Of a stretch of DNA of 50,249 bases, positions 19,199 through 30,756 are shown one piece after another. Location of the stretch: contig JAJDXX010000192.1 in assembly GCA_022823055.1 (NCBI GenBank), forward strand, positions 1 through 50,249, read 5' to 3'. The position numbers and the translations under genes are program-made. The notes below the pieces were generated by a model. It was not told the DNA's origin and did no database searches. It worked only from the letters and a program-made list of their open reading frames with translations. Source of the DNA: Candidatus Binatia bacterium. Its GTDB lineage: Bacteria > Desulfobacterota > Binatia > UBA9968 > JAJDTQ01. The first letter of the stretch is position 1. Every line of letters starts with the position of its first letter.

Positions 19199-19240
19199 CG
19201 CCTGCCGTCCGGTGGCCTGGAGGACGAGGAGGGCGCGGGC

Positions 19241-20284
19241 ATGGCGCTGTTCATCAAGGCGGAGGAGCTCAAGGGGCTCATCTCCATCACCGAGGCGGTC
19301 GACGCGGTGGAGCGGGGATTCGCCTCGCAGGAGGACCACCCCCTCTTCAGCCTGCCGCGCCAGCGCATGCTGGCGGACGACCGCCGCATCAGCGTGCACT
19401 CGGGCGGATGCGTGCCCCTGAGCGTGGCCGGGACCTTCGTCCACTACGAGCGTCACAACTACACGGCCGACGACCAGAGCTACGCGGCGGTGGGGACGCG
19501 GGTCTACGTCTGCTACGACAGCGAGACCGGCGCGCTCCTGGCCGTCATCGCCGGCTGTCCGCCGTTCTACCGCCGGGAGGCGCCGGGGGACGAGTTCGCC
19601 ACCGAGACAGCCGTCACCAGCGCCGTCGGCACCCGCAGGCTGGCGCGGGCGGACGCCCGGGTGCTGGGGCTCATCGGCACCGGCCGTCAAGCCCGGCGCC
19701 ACCTGGAGGCCATGTGCGCCATCCGCCCCATCACCGAGGTGCGGGTCTATAGCCGCGGCGCGGACCACCGCCGTGCGTTCTGCGACACCATGCAACCCTG
19801 CGTGGACGCGGAACTCAGGCCGGTGGAACGGCCCGAAGAGGCCGCCCGGAACGTGGACATCGTCGTTTGCGCCACCGGCAGCAACGTGCCGGTGGTGTTC
19901 GGACGCTGGCTGGAGGAAGGCGTCCACGTCACCTCCATCGTGGGCAGCAACAAGGAGCTGTTGCTGGAGGGGCTGGTGAGCCGGCCGCGCCGGGAGCTGG
20001 ACGACGAGGTGCTGGCCCGCGCGGACGTCATCGTGGCGACGCTGGTGCAACAGGGTATCCAGGACGAGCAGGGCGATCTGCTGGAGCCGGTGCGGAATGG
20101 AGTCATCGCCTGGGACGACGTCAAGGACCTGAGCGCCCTGGTCACCGGCAAGACGCGCGGCCGCCGCAACGACCGCGAGATCACCCTGTTCAAGCAGAAC
20201 AGCGACCAGGGCGTCGGTTACATGGCCCTGGCGCGGCTCGCCCACGACAAGGCCCGGGCCGCCGGCATCGGCACCGAGTTCTGA
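19241..20284 (+). CDS. Ornithine cyclodeaminase / mu-crystallin family protein
   Basis: 347 residues. The Rossmann motif GLIGTGRQARRHLEAM near residue 145 binds NAD(P). The N-terminal dimerisation part and the late SALVTGKTRGRRNDREITLF are characteristic of this family. Members include ornithine cyclodeaminase, alanine dehydrogenase (archaeal type) and ketimine reductases, so the reaction is uncertain. It has a GGAGG-like Shine-Dalgarno and probably forms a two-gene unit with the upstream hydrolase. Confidence 0.87.
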   Translation: MALFIKAEELKGLISITEAVDAVERGFASQEDHPLFSLPRQRMLADDRRISVHSGGCVPLSVAGTFVHYERHNYTADDQSYAAVGTRVYVCYDSETGALLAVIAGCPPFYRREAPGDEFATETAVTSAVGTRRLARADARVLGLIGTGRQARRHLEAMCAIRPITEVRVYSRGADHRRAFCDTMQPCVDAELRPVERPEEAARNVDIVVCATGSNVPVVFGRWLEEGVHVTSIVGSNKELLLEGLVSRPRRELDDEVLARADVIVATLVQQGIQDEQGDLLEPVRNGVIAWDDVKDLSALVTGKTRGRRNDREITLFKQNSDQGVGYMALARLAHDKARAAGIGTEF

Positions 20285-20448
20285 CAAAGATCGCCTACCC
20301 CGTTTTTCCCGCCCGTCACGCGTGATATCCTGAAAGGCACGGTCCAGTCGTGCTCGGCGGTCCGCGGCAGAGGGTGGCCGCGGCCCGGACCGTGGGCCGT
20401 AGGCGACTCATTGCACATTACAGGCCACTAGAGGAAGAGAGGCATTCA

Positions 20449-21126
20449 ATGAAGAGAACTCTGGCAGCGCTTGCCGTCTTGTTCCTCTTCTCCGTGTCGT
20501 CCGCCGTCGTGTTCGGCCAGGAGACGACCGCGAAGGACCTGGGAATCCGAGTGAACAAGGCTCGTGTGACGTTCGAGGAGTTCCGGCAGGATTCCCGGAT
20601 GACGTGGTTCCAGAAAAACGTCCGGTACGCCAAGGGGCTCCTCATCATGCCTCAGTTCGTCAAGGGCGGGTTTTTCGTCGGTGGCGCCGTCGGCAAGGGT
20701 GTGCTCGTGGCGCAGGACAAGGACGGCGGGTGGAGCCATCCTGCCTTCTACGACGTATTGTCGGGTTCCCTCGGCTTGCAGTTCGGTGTCAAGGCCGGGG
20801 AAGTCATCCTCATGATCATGACGGATACAGGCCTGAGACGCTTTCTGCGTGACAAGTTCCAGCTTGGCGCCGACGCGAGCATCGGCTTGGGCCCGGAAGG
20901 CGTCGGCGCCAAGGTCGAGATTTTCGACATCTTCTCGTTCGCCCGCGTCAAAGGGCTGTTCGCCGGCGTGTCGGTGGAGGGCGGAGGCGTGGTGGTCAAC
21001 CGGGACGACAACCGCACCTATTATGGGCACGTGGACATCACGCCCCGGGACATCCTGCTCCGAAGAAACGTCAGCAACGAGCAGGCCAAACCACTCATCG
21101 AGGTGCTCAACAAGGCAACGCGCTAG
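20449..21126 (+). CDS. SYLF (Ysc84) domain lipid-binding protein, exported
   Basis: 225 residues from the ATG at 20449 (agaggaagagagg upstream). A signal peptide covers about residues 1-23 (KRTLAALAVLFLFSVSSAVVFG). The mature part is a SYLF domain: AKGLLIMPQFVKGGFFVGGA, then DVLSGSLGLQFGVKAGEVILM, and FSFARVKGLFAGVSVEGGGV. SYLF domains bind phosphoinositides in eukaryotes, and bacterial secreted versions are poorly characterised. The gene stands alone, convergent with the DUF35 gene. Confidence 0.87.
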   Translation: MKRTLAALAVLFLFSVSSAVVFGQETTAKDLGIRVNKARVTFEEFRQDSRMTWFQKNVRYAKGLLIMPQFVKGGFFVGGAVGKGVLVAQDKDGGWSHPAFYDVLSGSLGLQFGVKAGEVILMIMTDTGLRRFLRDKFQLGADASIGLGPEGVGAKVEIFDIFSFARVKGLFAGVSVEGGGVVVNRDDNRTYYGHVDITPRDILLRRNVSNEQAKPLIEVLNKATR

Positions 21127-21148
21127 CGCGCGCACCCACGCGGGCGGC

Positions 21149-21559
21149 TTAGCCCGCGGGCCTGAACTTGTAGAGGGTCACGTCCTCCGTGACGTCCTCG
21201 AAAACCACCTCCACGGGCTGGTCGCAATCGAGCTTCTCGGGCGTCTCGTCCACCACGTTGCTCACCAGCCGCGGCCCTTCGTCGAGTTGAATGACCGCGA
21301 ACACGTAGGGGACCTCGCCCTCGAAGCCGGGGTGGTACACCCGGTGGTAGACGCCGAAGGAGTGGATCCGGCCGCGGCCCGACGCCTTGGTCCAGTCCCA
21401 CTCCGTGCTCCAGCAATGCGGGCAGGTGGAACCCGGCGGGAACCAGTATCCGGAACACGCGCGGCACCGCGGCAGCAGCAACTCGTGGCGCTTGCAGCCC
21501 TCCCAGAAGGGCTCCGACTCCACCGTGGGATACGGCAGCGGCTTGGCGTACTCGCTCAT
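21149..21559 (-). CDS. DUF35 / OB-fold protein with rubredoxin-like zinc ribbon
   Basis: 136 residues. An N-terminal helix is followed by a zinc ribbon with two CxxC pairs (Cys32/35 and Cys46/49), then an OB-fold acyl-CoA-binding domain with VYHPGFEGEVPYVFAVIQLDEG. These proteins pair with thiolase-like partners; in steroid side-chain degradation the DUF35 part of ChsH2 binds the aldolase Ltp2. Here the start codon overlaps the stop of the upstream thiolase-like gene by 4 bp, so the two products very likely form a complex. Confidence 0.88.
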   Translation of the reverse strand: MSEYAKPLPYPTVESEPFWEGCKRHELLLPRCRACSGYWFPPGSTCPHCWSTEWDWTKASGRGRIHSFGVYHRVYHPGFEGEVPYVFAVIQLDEGPRLVSNVVDETPEKLDCDQPVEVVFEDVTEDVTLYKFRPAG

Positions 21560-22725
21560 GAAGCTTCCCTCGCCAGGATCATGGCCGACTGGCAGGCCGT
21601 GTTGCCGCCGTGCCCGCTCACCAGCGCCACTTGGGCGTCCTTCACCTGGCGGTCCGCTCCGTGCTCGTGCCGGACCTGTCGCACGCCTTCCACGATCTGC
21701 AGCATCCCCTCCGTATGCCCCTCCGAGAGCTGCCCGCCGGAGGTGTTGGTGGGCAGGCGGCCACCCAGCCTGAGGGCTCCGGACGCGGCGAACGGTCCGC
21801 CCTCGCCCTTCTCGCAGAAGCCGTAGTCCTCGAGCTGCAAGAGCACCATCTGCGTGAAGCAGTCGTAGAGCTGGGCCGTGTCCACGTCCTCCGGGCCGAT
21901 GCCGGCCATGCGGTAGGCTCCCTCGCCCGCCTCCTTGGCTCCGGTGGTGAGCATGTTGCTTTCCTCGAACCAGCCGCTGAGGCGGTTGCCGAAACCGAAG
22001 CCCATGACATGGGCCGGCGGTTGCCGCAGGTCCCGGGCGCGCTCCGCCGAGGTCACCACCACCGCGGCGGCGCCGTCGATGTAGACGCTGCAGTCGTAGA
22101 GGCACAGCGGATCGACGATCATGCGCGCGTTCAGGTACTCCTCAAGGGTGACGGGCTTCTGGAAGAACGCGTTGGGGTTCCGGCTCGCGTGCTCGCGGAA
22201 CGCCACCGCGATGTGGCCCAATTGCTCCTTGGTGGTGCCGTAGAGCTTCATGTGGCGCCGCGCCGACACCGCGTAGTTGGACGGGGCGCCGAACCAGCCG
22301 AACTCCGGTCCGAACTCGCCCTGGTTCTGGATGCCGATGTTGACCCGCTTGCGCGCGGTCTCGGTGCGGTGCGTCCGGGACCACGTATCCCGCCCGAAGC
22401 CCACCACCGCCGTGCTGCAAAGCCCCGCGTCGATGGCCATGCACGCCATGGCCACCCCCAGAACCTGGCTCGCGCCGCCGTTATCCGTCGACGTGCTGTA
22501 GGTCACGTCGAGCCCAAGCGCCGCCCCCACCCGCTGGTGGTGGCAATACACGTCGTCTGGTCCCCGCGTGATCAGCCCGTCCACGTCCGCCTTGGTCAAC
22601 CCCGCGTCCGCGATGGCGTTCCGCGCCGCCACCGCGAACATCCCGATGGGCCCCATCTCCGGCACCTTGCCGAGCTTGCTGTGCCCGACGCCCACGATGG
22701 CATACTTGCCGCGCAGGTTGTTCAT
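21556..22725 (-). CDS. Thiolase-superfamily protein, SCP2/Ltp2-like, apparently without the nucleophilic Cys
   Basis: 389 residues from the ATG at 22725, with a GGAGGA Shine-Dalgarno. The frame stays open upstream across the tRNA, but the family begins at MNNLRGKYAIVGVGHSKLG. The thiolase fold is clear: GVGHSKLGK, AIADAGLTKADVDGLI, LYDCFTQMVLLQLEDYGF and the NTSGGQLSEGH loop. At the usual nucleophile position the sequence reads STSTDNGGAS (Asp81), with no Cys. That fits the Ltp2-type aldolase branch rather than a true thiolase. It would cleave or form a C-C bond on an acyl-CoA together with the DUF35 partner. This function is inference. Confidence 0.82.
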   Translation of the reverse strand: MNNLRGKYAIVGVGHSKLGKVPEMGPIGMFAVAARNAIADAGLTKADVDGLITRGPDDVYCHHQRVGAALGLDVTYSTSTDNGGASQVLGVAMACMAIDAGLCSTAVVGFGRDTWSRTHRTETARKRVNIGIQNQGEFGPEFGWFGAPSNYAVSARRHMKLYGTTKEQLGHIAVAFREHASRNPNAFFQKPVTLEEYLNARMIVDPLCLYDCSVYIDGAAAVVVTSAERARDLRQPPAHVMGFGFGNRLSGWFEESNMLTTGAKEAGEGAYRMAGIGPEDVDTAQLYDCFTQMVLLQLEDYGFCEKGEGGPFAASGALRLGGRLPTNTSGGQLSEGHTEGMLQIVEGVRQVRHEHGADRQVKDAQVALVSGHGGNTACQSAMILAREAS

Positions 22726-22994
22726 GGGATTCCTCCTGGTGGTTCCTTCGAACGGTCCCTCGATCCGTCCGCCACGATACACGAAACAGGGGGGTTCGGC
22801 GAGGGATCTTCGTCGGGTTGTTGGAGCGGTACGAGAGGTCGTCGAGGCGAGCTGTTCGGTCAACAGGCCGACAGGATCAAGCGGGCCATCGCACGGCATG
22901 TGGAACGCATGGCGGCCAAGAAGAGAAGGTGACGGGGTGGCGCAGGGATGCCGGAACCATAAAGCCGCCTTTCGACGGCTCTTTGAGTTGGGGA

Positions 22995-23070
22995 TGGTGG
23001 AGCCGATGGGGATCGAACCCACGACCTCTAGATTGCGAACCTAGCGCTCTCCCAGCTGAGCTACGGCCCC
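22995..23070 (-). tRNA. tRNA-Ala, anticodon CGC
   Basis: 76 nt including an encoded CCA. The acceptor stem GGGGCCG pairs with CGGCTCC and includes the G3:U70 wobble, the alanine identity element. The D-arm has GCTC/GAGC, the anticodon loop is TTCGCAA (anticodon CGC), and the T-arm is GTGGG-TTCGATC-CCCAT. All stems close in the standard cloverleaf. Confidence 0.96.
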
Positions 23071-23089
23071 ACGCGCTTGCAGGGTTTCC

Positions 23090-23118
23090 AGAATAGCACC
23101 CCTCAAACCGCATGTAAA
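23090..23118 (-). promoter_or_regulatory. Promoter of tRNA-Ala
   Basis: On the minus strand TTTACA (23118-23113), exactly 17 bases, then TATTCT (23095-23090). This places the start about 12 bases before the mature tRNA. It diverges from a TTGACA at 23141-23146 that may serve larC. Confidence 0.55.
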
Positions 23119-23180
23119 TGCACCGCGATCGACCGGTCCCTTGACACGCCACCGCCGAGTTTCGTACGCCTGCCATCACC

Positions 23181-24350
23181 ATGAGGACCGCGTACTTCGA
23201 CTTGGTCTCCGGGATCAGCGGGGACATGACCGTGGCTGCGCTATTGGACCTGGGACTGCCGCGCAGGCGGCTTCAGGAGGAGCTGGCTAAACTCGCGAAC
23301 CTCGATTTTCGCATCCGCGTGGGCAGGAAGACCGTCCACGGTATCCGGGCGGTGCGGTTTCAGGTCCTGGCGGGCGAGGAGCAGCCGGGGCGAAGCTGGT
23401 CGGATATCCGCGGACTGATCGAAGGGAGCGGGCTGCCGGCCGAGGTGAAGACCCGCGGCCTGGCCATCTTCTCCAAGCTCGCGGAGGCGGAGGGGAAGGT
23501 CCACGGAGTTGCGCCGGAGGAGGTTCATTTCCACGAGATAGGGGCGGTGGACTCCATCGTGGACATCGTGGCGGCGGCCATCGGCACCTGTTTCCTGGGA
23601 ATCGACGAGTTCGCCTGTTCGGCCGTGCCCCTGGGCCGGGGGCTGACCCGTTCGCTGCACGGTGTGTTGCCGGTGCCGGCGCCGGCGACGTTGGAGCTGT
23701 TGAAGGGGTTCCCGGTCGAGGGTGCGGACATCGCGGCGGAGAACGTCACCCCTACCGGCGCAGCCATCCTTTCGGCCCTGGTGACGCGGAAGGGGGAGGC
23801 TCCGGCCATGCGCGTCGAGGGGACGGGCTACGGCGCGGGGACGTTGGAGTTCGCGGACCGGCCCAACGTCTTGCGGATCGTGACCGGGGAGAGTGCGGCT
23901 GCCCTCGCCCACGAGCGCATGTTGGTGATGGAGACCCACATCGACGACATGAACCCGGAGCTCTACGACTATGTGCTGGAGCGCCTCTTCGCGGCGGGCG
24001 CCCGTGACGTGACGCTTTCGCCCGTCCAGATGAAGAAGAACCGGCCGGGCACGCTGTTGCGGGTCGTCGCGGAGCCGGAACTGCGGGACGCGCTGGCGGG
24101 GATCGTGTTGGGGGAAACTTCGACTCTCGGGGTGCGCTGCTACCTGGTGGACCGGTTGGTGCTCCCGCGGACGACGCTGAAGCTCAAGACCCGTTTCGGC
24201 ACGCTCACGGTCAAGGTCGCCGAGGAACCGGGAGGGGCGAAGCGGGCGACCCCCGAGTACGACGAGGTGCGGAAGATCGCGGCGGCGAGGAAGGTGCCGT
24301 TGAAGGCGGTCTACGACGAGGTGACGCGCTGTTTCATGGGCGGTCGGTAA
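23181..24350 (+). CDS. larC: Nickel insertion protein LarC (nickel-pincer cofactor synthesis)
   Basis: 389 residues, one uninterrupted frame. The DUF111 signature is clear: AYFDLVSGISGDMTVAALLDLG at the start (split here at about residue 12), VHFHEIGAVDSIVDIVAA and ENVTPTGAAILSAL. The C-terminal domain follows with METHIDDMNPELYDYVLE. LarC inserts nickel into the pincer nucleotide used by lactate racemase and related racemases. In Lactiplantibacillus the gene is split in two and needs frameshifting; here it is fused. larB, larE and a larA-like racemase are not in this window. There is no Shine-Dalgarno; the -35 TTGACA at 23141 lies close to the start. Confidence 0.92.
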   Translation: MRTAYFDLVSGISGDMTVAALLDLGLPRRRLQEELAKLANLDFRIRVGRKTVHGIRAVRFQVLAGEEQPGRSWSDIRGLIEGSGLPAEVKTRGLAIFSKLAEAEGKVHGVAPEEVHFHEIGAVDSIVDIVAAAIGTCFLGIDEFACSAVPLGRGLTRSLHGVLPVPAPATLELLKGFPVEGADIAAENVTPTGAAILSALVTRKGEAPAMRVEGTGYGAGTLEFADRPNVLRIVTGESAAALAHERMLVMETHIDDMNPELYDYVLERLFAAGARDVTLSPVQMKKNRPGTLLRVVAEPELRDALAGIVLGETSTLGVRCYLVDRLVLPRTTLKLKTRFGTLTVKVAEEPGGAKRATPEYDEVRKIAAARKVPLKAVYDEVTRCFMGGR

Positions 24351-24359
24351 GCCCCCCGG

Positions 24360-24392
24360 CCCCTGGATTCCCGCTTCCGCGGGAATGACGTA
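24360..24392. repeat. Half unit of the dispersed palindromic repeat family
   Basis: The short palindrome attcccgcttccgcgggaat with flanking cctgg and gac lies between the convergent larC and bioD ends. The bases after it, gtattcgtaacgtc, recur in the element at 38.4 kb. It could form a hairpin at the end of both transcripts. Confidence 0.7.
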
Positions 24393-24451
24393 TTCGTAAC
24401 GTCTCCGCCCGTCCGGTATGACGGTCAAGGGGTGAGGCGCGGCCACTATCC

Positions 24452-27710
<3,259 letters not shown>

Positions 27711-27815
27711 GCCTCGGTGGGTAGATATCAGAAATACGGCAACCGAACCATTGCCGCGGGGACAGGCTGCGCCGAAACTCCACGTGGATTGGAATGGCAC
27801 CGACATCCCACACCC

Positions 27816-27940
27816 GTCATTCCCGCGGAAGCGGGAATCCAGGGGTGGAGAGGGGCTGAAACGGGCGTGTTCCCCGCCTCACCCCGCATGGATTCCCGCC
27901 CCCGATCGGAGTCGAGGGCAAGCTGTTCCGCGGGAGTCAC
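27816..27940. repeat. Dispersed palindromic repeat element, bioF-clpB intergenic
   Basis: It begins gtcattcccgcggaagcggg and continues ccaggggtggagagggg. The inverted partner arm at about 27888-27899 is catggattcccg, followed by a cgatcgg/gtcgagggcaag segment also seen near 46.5 kb, and it ends tgttccgcgggagtcac. It occupies most of the 340-bp gap between bioF and clpB, whose remaining part holds the clpB promoter. Confidence 0.75.
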
Positions 27941-27989
27941 GGTTTGAAACGTCGGCTGACTCCAGTGCGAGAGCATCCCGGCGGCCACG

Positions 27990-28017
27990 TTGACTTTAAC
28001 GAATCCGTACCTAGATT
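27990..28017 (+). promoter_or_regulatory. Promoter of clpB
   Basis: TTGACT at 27990-27995, 16-base spacer and TAGATT at 28012-28017, giving a leader of about 27 nt with GGAGGA at 28041-28046. It looks like a housekeeping promoter; no heat-shock CIRCE or sigma-32 consensus was seen. Confidence 0.45.
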
Positions 28018-28050
28018 TTTCTGTGGACAGCCGGAGAACCGGAGGAACTT

Positions 28051-30735
28051 ATGGACATCAATCGTTTGACCGAGAAATCGCAGGAAGCGTTGCGCCAGGC
28101 CCAGACGCTGGCCTCGCGGCGCAATCATCAGGGGGTGGACGTCGAGCATCTGCTGGCGGCGCTGCTGGAGCCGTCGGACGGCGTCGTCACGGCGCTGCTG
28201 ACCCAGACCGGCGTTTCCGTACCCGCGGTAAAGAAGGGGCTGGAGACGGAACTCGACCGTATCCCGCGGGTGACCGGTGCGGGAGCCGCGGCCGGTCCGG
28301 AGCAGGTCTACGTCACCCAGCGGCTGTCGCGCCTGTTCACCCGCGCCGAGGACGAGGCCGGGAAGCTCAAGGACGAATACATCAGCGTCGAGCACCTGCT
28401 GCTGGCGATTCTCGACGACGGAGGCAAGGCGAGCCAGGTACTGCGCGCCCAAGGCGTCAACCGCGACACGCTGCTGGAGGCGCTCCAGAAGGTGCGAGGC
28501 CATCAGCGGGTGACGAGCCAGAACCCGGAAGGCACGTACCAGGCGTTGGAACGCTACGGCCGCGACCTCACCCAGTTGGCCTCCCAAGGCAAGCTCGATC
28601 CGGTCATCGGGCGGGACGAGGAGATCCGGCGAGTGGTGCAGGTGCTGTCGCGCCGCACCAAGAACAACCCGGTGCTCATCGGCGACCCGGGAGTGGGCAA
28701 GACCGCCATCGTGGAAGGGCTGGCGTTGCGCATCGTGGCCGGCGACGTGCCCGAGGGGCTCAAGCACAAGCGCATCGTGGTGCTGGACATGGGGCTGCTC
28801 ATCGCCGGCGCCAAGTACCGGGGCGAGTTCGAGGAACGGCTCAAGGCCGTGCTCAAGGAGGTGCAGGAGTCCTCGGGCGAGGTGGTCCTGTTCATCGACG
28901 AGCTGCACACCGTGGTCGGGGCGGGCGCCGCCGAAGGCGCCATGGACGCCAGCAACCTGCTGAAGCCCATGCTCGCCCGGGGTGAGCTGCACTGCATCGG
29001 CGCCACCACTTTGGACGAGTACCGCAAGCACGTGGAGAAGGACCGGGCGCTGGAGCGACGCTTCCAGCCGGTGACCGTGGACCAGCCCACGGTGGAGGAC
29101 ACCGTCTCTATCCTGCGCGGGCTGCGCGAGCGCTACGAGCTGCACCACGGCGTGCGCATCAAGGACGGCGCCCTGGTGACCGCGGCGGTGCTGTCGCACC
29201 GCTACATCAGCGACCGTTTCCTGCCCGACAAGGCCATCGACCTTGTGGACGAGGCGGCCTCCAAGCTGCGCACCGAGATCGACTCCATGCCCACCGAGCT
29301 GGACCAGGCCTCCAGGCAGGTCATGCAGCTCGAGATCGAGCGCGAGGCCCTGCGCAAGGAGAGCGACGACGCGTCGCGGGAGCGTCTGGTCAAGCTCGAG
29401 AACGAGCTCGCCAACCTGAAGGAAGAGGCCAACAACCTCAAGGCGCGCTGGGAGATGGAGAAGGGCGCCATCGCCAGGCTGCGCCAGCTCAAGGAGGAGA
29501 TCGACGAGACCCGCCGGGCCATGGAGCAGGCGGAGCGCGAGTACGACCTGAACCGCGTGGCCGAGCTCAAGTACGGCAAGCTGAGCGAGCTGGAAAACGA
29601 GCTGGCCAGGCAGCAGGACAGCCTCAAGACCGAGGACGGCGGCGTGCTGCTCAAGGAGGAGGTGGACGAGGACGACATCGCCGAGGTGGTGTCGCGCTGG
29701 ACCGGCGTGCCGGTGTCGAAGCTGTTGGAGGGCGAGCGGGAGAAGCTGTTGCGCCTGGGCGAGCACCTGCACAAGCGCCTCATCGGCCAGAACGAGGCGG
29801 TGTCGACGGTGGCCGACGCGGTGGTGCGCGCGCGTTCCGGTCTCAAGGACCCGCACCGGCCCATCGGCTCGTTCCTCTTCCTGGGGCCCACGGGCGTGGG
29901 CAAGACCGAGTTGGGGCGGGCCCTGGCCGAGTTTCTGTTCGACGACGAGGCCAACATGGTGCGCCTCGACATGTCCGAGTACATGGAGAAGCACACCGTG
30001 GCGCGGCTGCTGGGCGCGCCTCCCGGATACGTGGGCTACGACGAGGGCGGGCAGCTCACCGAGGCGGTGCGCCGCCATCCCTACTCGGTGATCCTGTTCG
30101 ACGAGGTGGAGAAGGCCCATCCCGACGTGTTCAACGTGATGCTGCAGATCCTCGACGACGGCCGCCTGACCGACGGCCACGGGCGCACCGTGGACTTCAA
30201 GAACACGGTGGTGATCATGACTTCCAACATCGGCAGCCGCCTTGTCCTGAAATACGGCGGCCGCGGCGACGGCGCCATCATGCGGAGGCTTGGTTTTATT
30301 TCCAACCAGCGGGACCTTCCGCCCGGCGACGACAGAGGCTACGAACGCATGAAGCGCGAGGTGCTGGACGAGCTGCAGCGGGAGTTCCGGCCTGAGTTCC
30401 TGAACCGCGTGGACGACATCGTGGTGTTCCACGGCCTCACCCGCGAGGACCTCCGGGAGATCGTCGAGATCCAGCTCGGCCACCTGCGCGAGCGTCTGGA
30501 CGAGCGCCACATCCGCCTGGAGCTGACCGAGAAGGCCAAGGACCACTTTGCCGACATGGGCTACGACCCCGCCTACGGCGCCCGCCCCCTCAAGCGGCTG
30601 ATCCAGAAGGAGTTGGAGACCGCGCTGGCGCGGAAGCTCCTGGCCGGCGAGGTCAAGGACCACAGCCGGGTCGTGGTGGACCACGACGGCAGCGAACTGA
30701 CGGTGTCGGCATCGGAGGTGGCGGACGCGGCGTAG
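28051..30735 (+). CDS. clpB: ATP-dependent chaperone ClpB with an extra loop in the second AAA+ domain
   Basis: 894 residues, against about 855-865 for most ClpB. The N-domain (about 1-145) is followed by AAA-1 with Walker A GDPGVGKT (211-218). The coiled-coil M-domain (about 400-530, rich in Glu/Lys/Arg) marks ClpB disaggregases. AAA-2 has Walker A GPTGVGKT (612-619) and ends in the D2 small domain with [11 protein letters not shown] and YGARPLKR. With DnaK it pulls proteins out of aggregates. Odd feature: residues about 731-763, just after TSNIGSR, form an insertion containing L747-G748-F749, at the site where ClpA/ClpC carry the ClpP-binding loop. The codons there (CTT GGT TTT ATT) are AT-richer than the gene. 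GGAGGA precedes the ATG. Confidence 0.94.
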   Translation: MDINRLTEKSQEALRQAQTLASRRNHQGVDVEHLLAALLEPSDGVVTALLTQTGVSVPAVKKGLETELDRIPRVTGAGAAAGPEQVYVTQRLSRLFTRAEDEAGKLKDEYISVEHLLLAILDDGGKASQVLRAQGVNRDTLLEALQKVRGHQRVTSQNPEGTYQALERYGRDLTQLASQGKLDPVIGRDEEIRRVVQVLSRRTKNNPVLIGDPGVGKTAIVEGLALRIVAGDVPEGLKHKRIVVLDMGLLIAGAKYRGEFEERLKAVLKEVQESSGEVVLFIDELHTVVGAGAAEGAMDASNLLKPMLARGELHCIGATTLDEYRKHVEKDRALERRFQPVTVDQPTVEDTVSILRGLRERYELHHGVRIKDGALVTAAVLSHRYISDRFLPDKAIDLVDEAASKLRTEIDSMPTELDQASRQVMQLEIEREALRKESDDASRERLVKLENELANLKEEANNLKARWEMEKGAIARLRQLKEEIDETRRAMEQAEREYDLNRVAELKYGKLSELENELARQQDSLKTEDGGVLLKEEVDEDDIAEVVSRWTGVPVSKLLEGEREKLLRLGEHLHKRLIGQNEAVSTVADAVVRARSGLKDPHRPIGSFLFLGPTGVGKTELGRALAEFLFDDEANMVRLDMSEYMEKHTVARLLGAPPGYVGYDEGGQLTEAVRRHPYSVILFDEVEKAHPDVFNVMLQILDDGRLTDGHGRTVDFKNTVVIMTSNIGSRLVLKYGGRGDGAIMRRLGFISNQRDLPPGDDRGYERMKREVLDELQREFRPEFLNRVDDIVVFHGLTREDLREIVEIQLGHLRERLDERHIRLELTEKAKDHFADMGYDPAYGARPLKRLIQKELETALARKLLAGEVKDHSRVVVDHDGSELTVSASEVADAA

Positions 30736-30756
30736 CGGAGCTCGCCACCTCCCTCC

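Noticed and set aside
18305-20287. A 660-codon minus-strand frame across the hydrolase and ornithine cyclodeaminase-like genes
   Set aside because: The plus strand holds two genes with family motifs and Shine-Dalgarno sites; the antisense translation has none.
22726-23022. N-terminal extension of the thiolase-like protein across the tRNA-Ala gene
   Set aside because: The frame is open, but a strong Shine-Dalgarno and family start lie at 22725, and the extension would run through a tRNA.
27937-30684. A 915-codon open frame antisense to clpB
   Set aside because: Low-complexity His/Leu/Val/Gln-rich translation mirroring clpB codon structure; no domain is visible.
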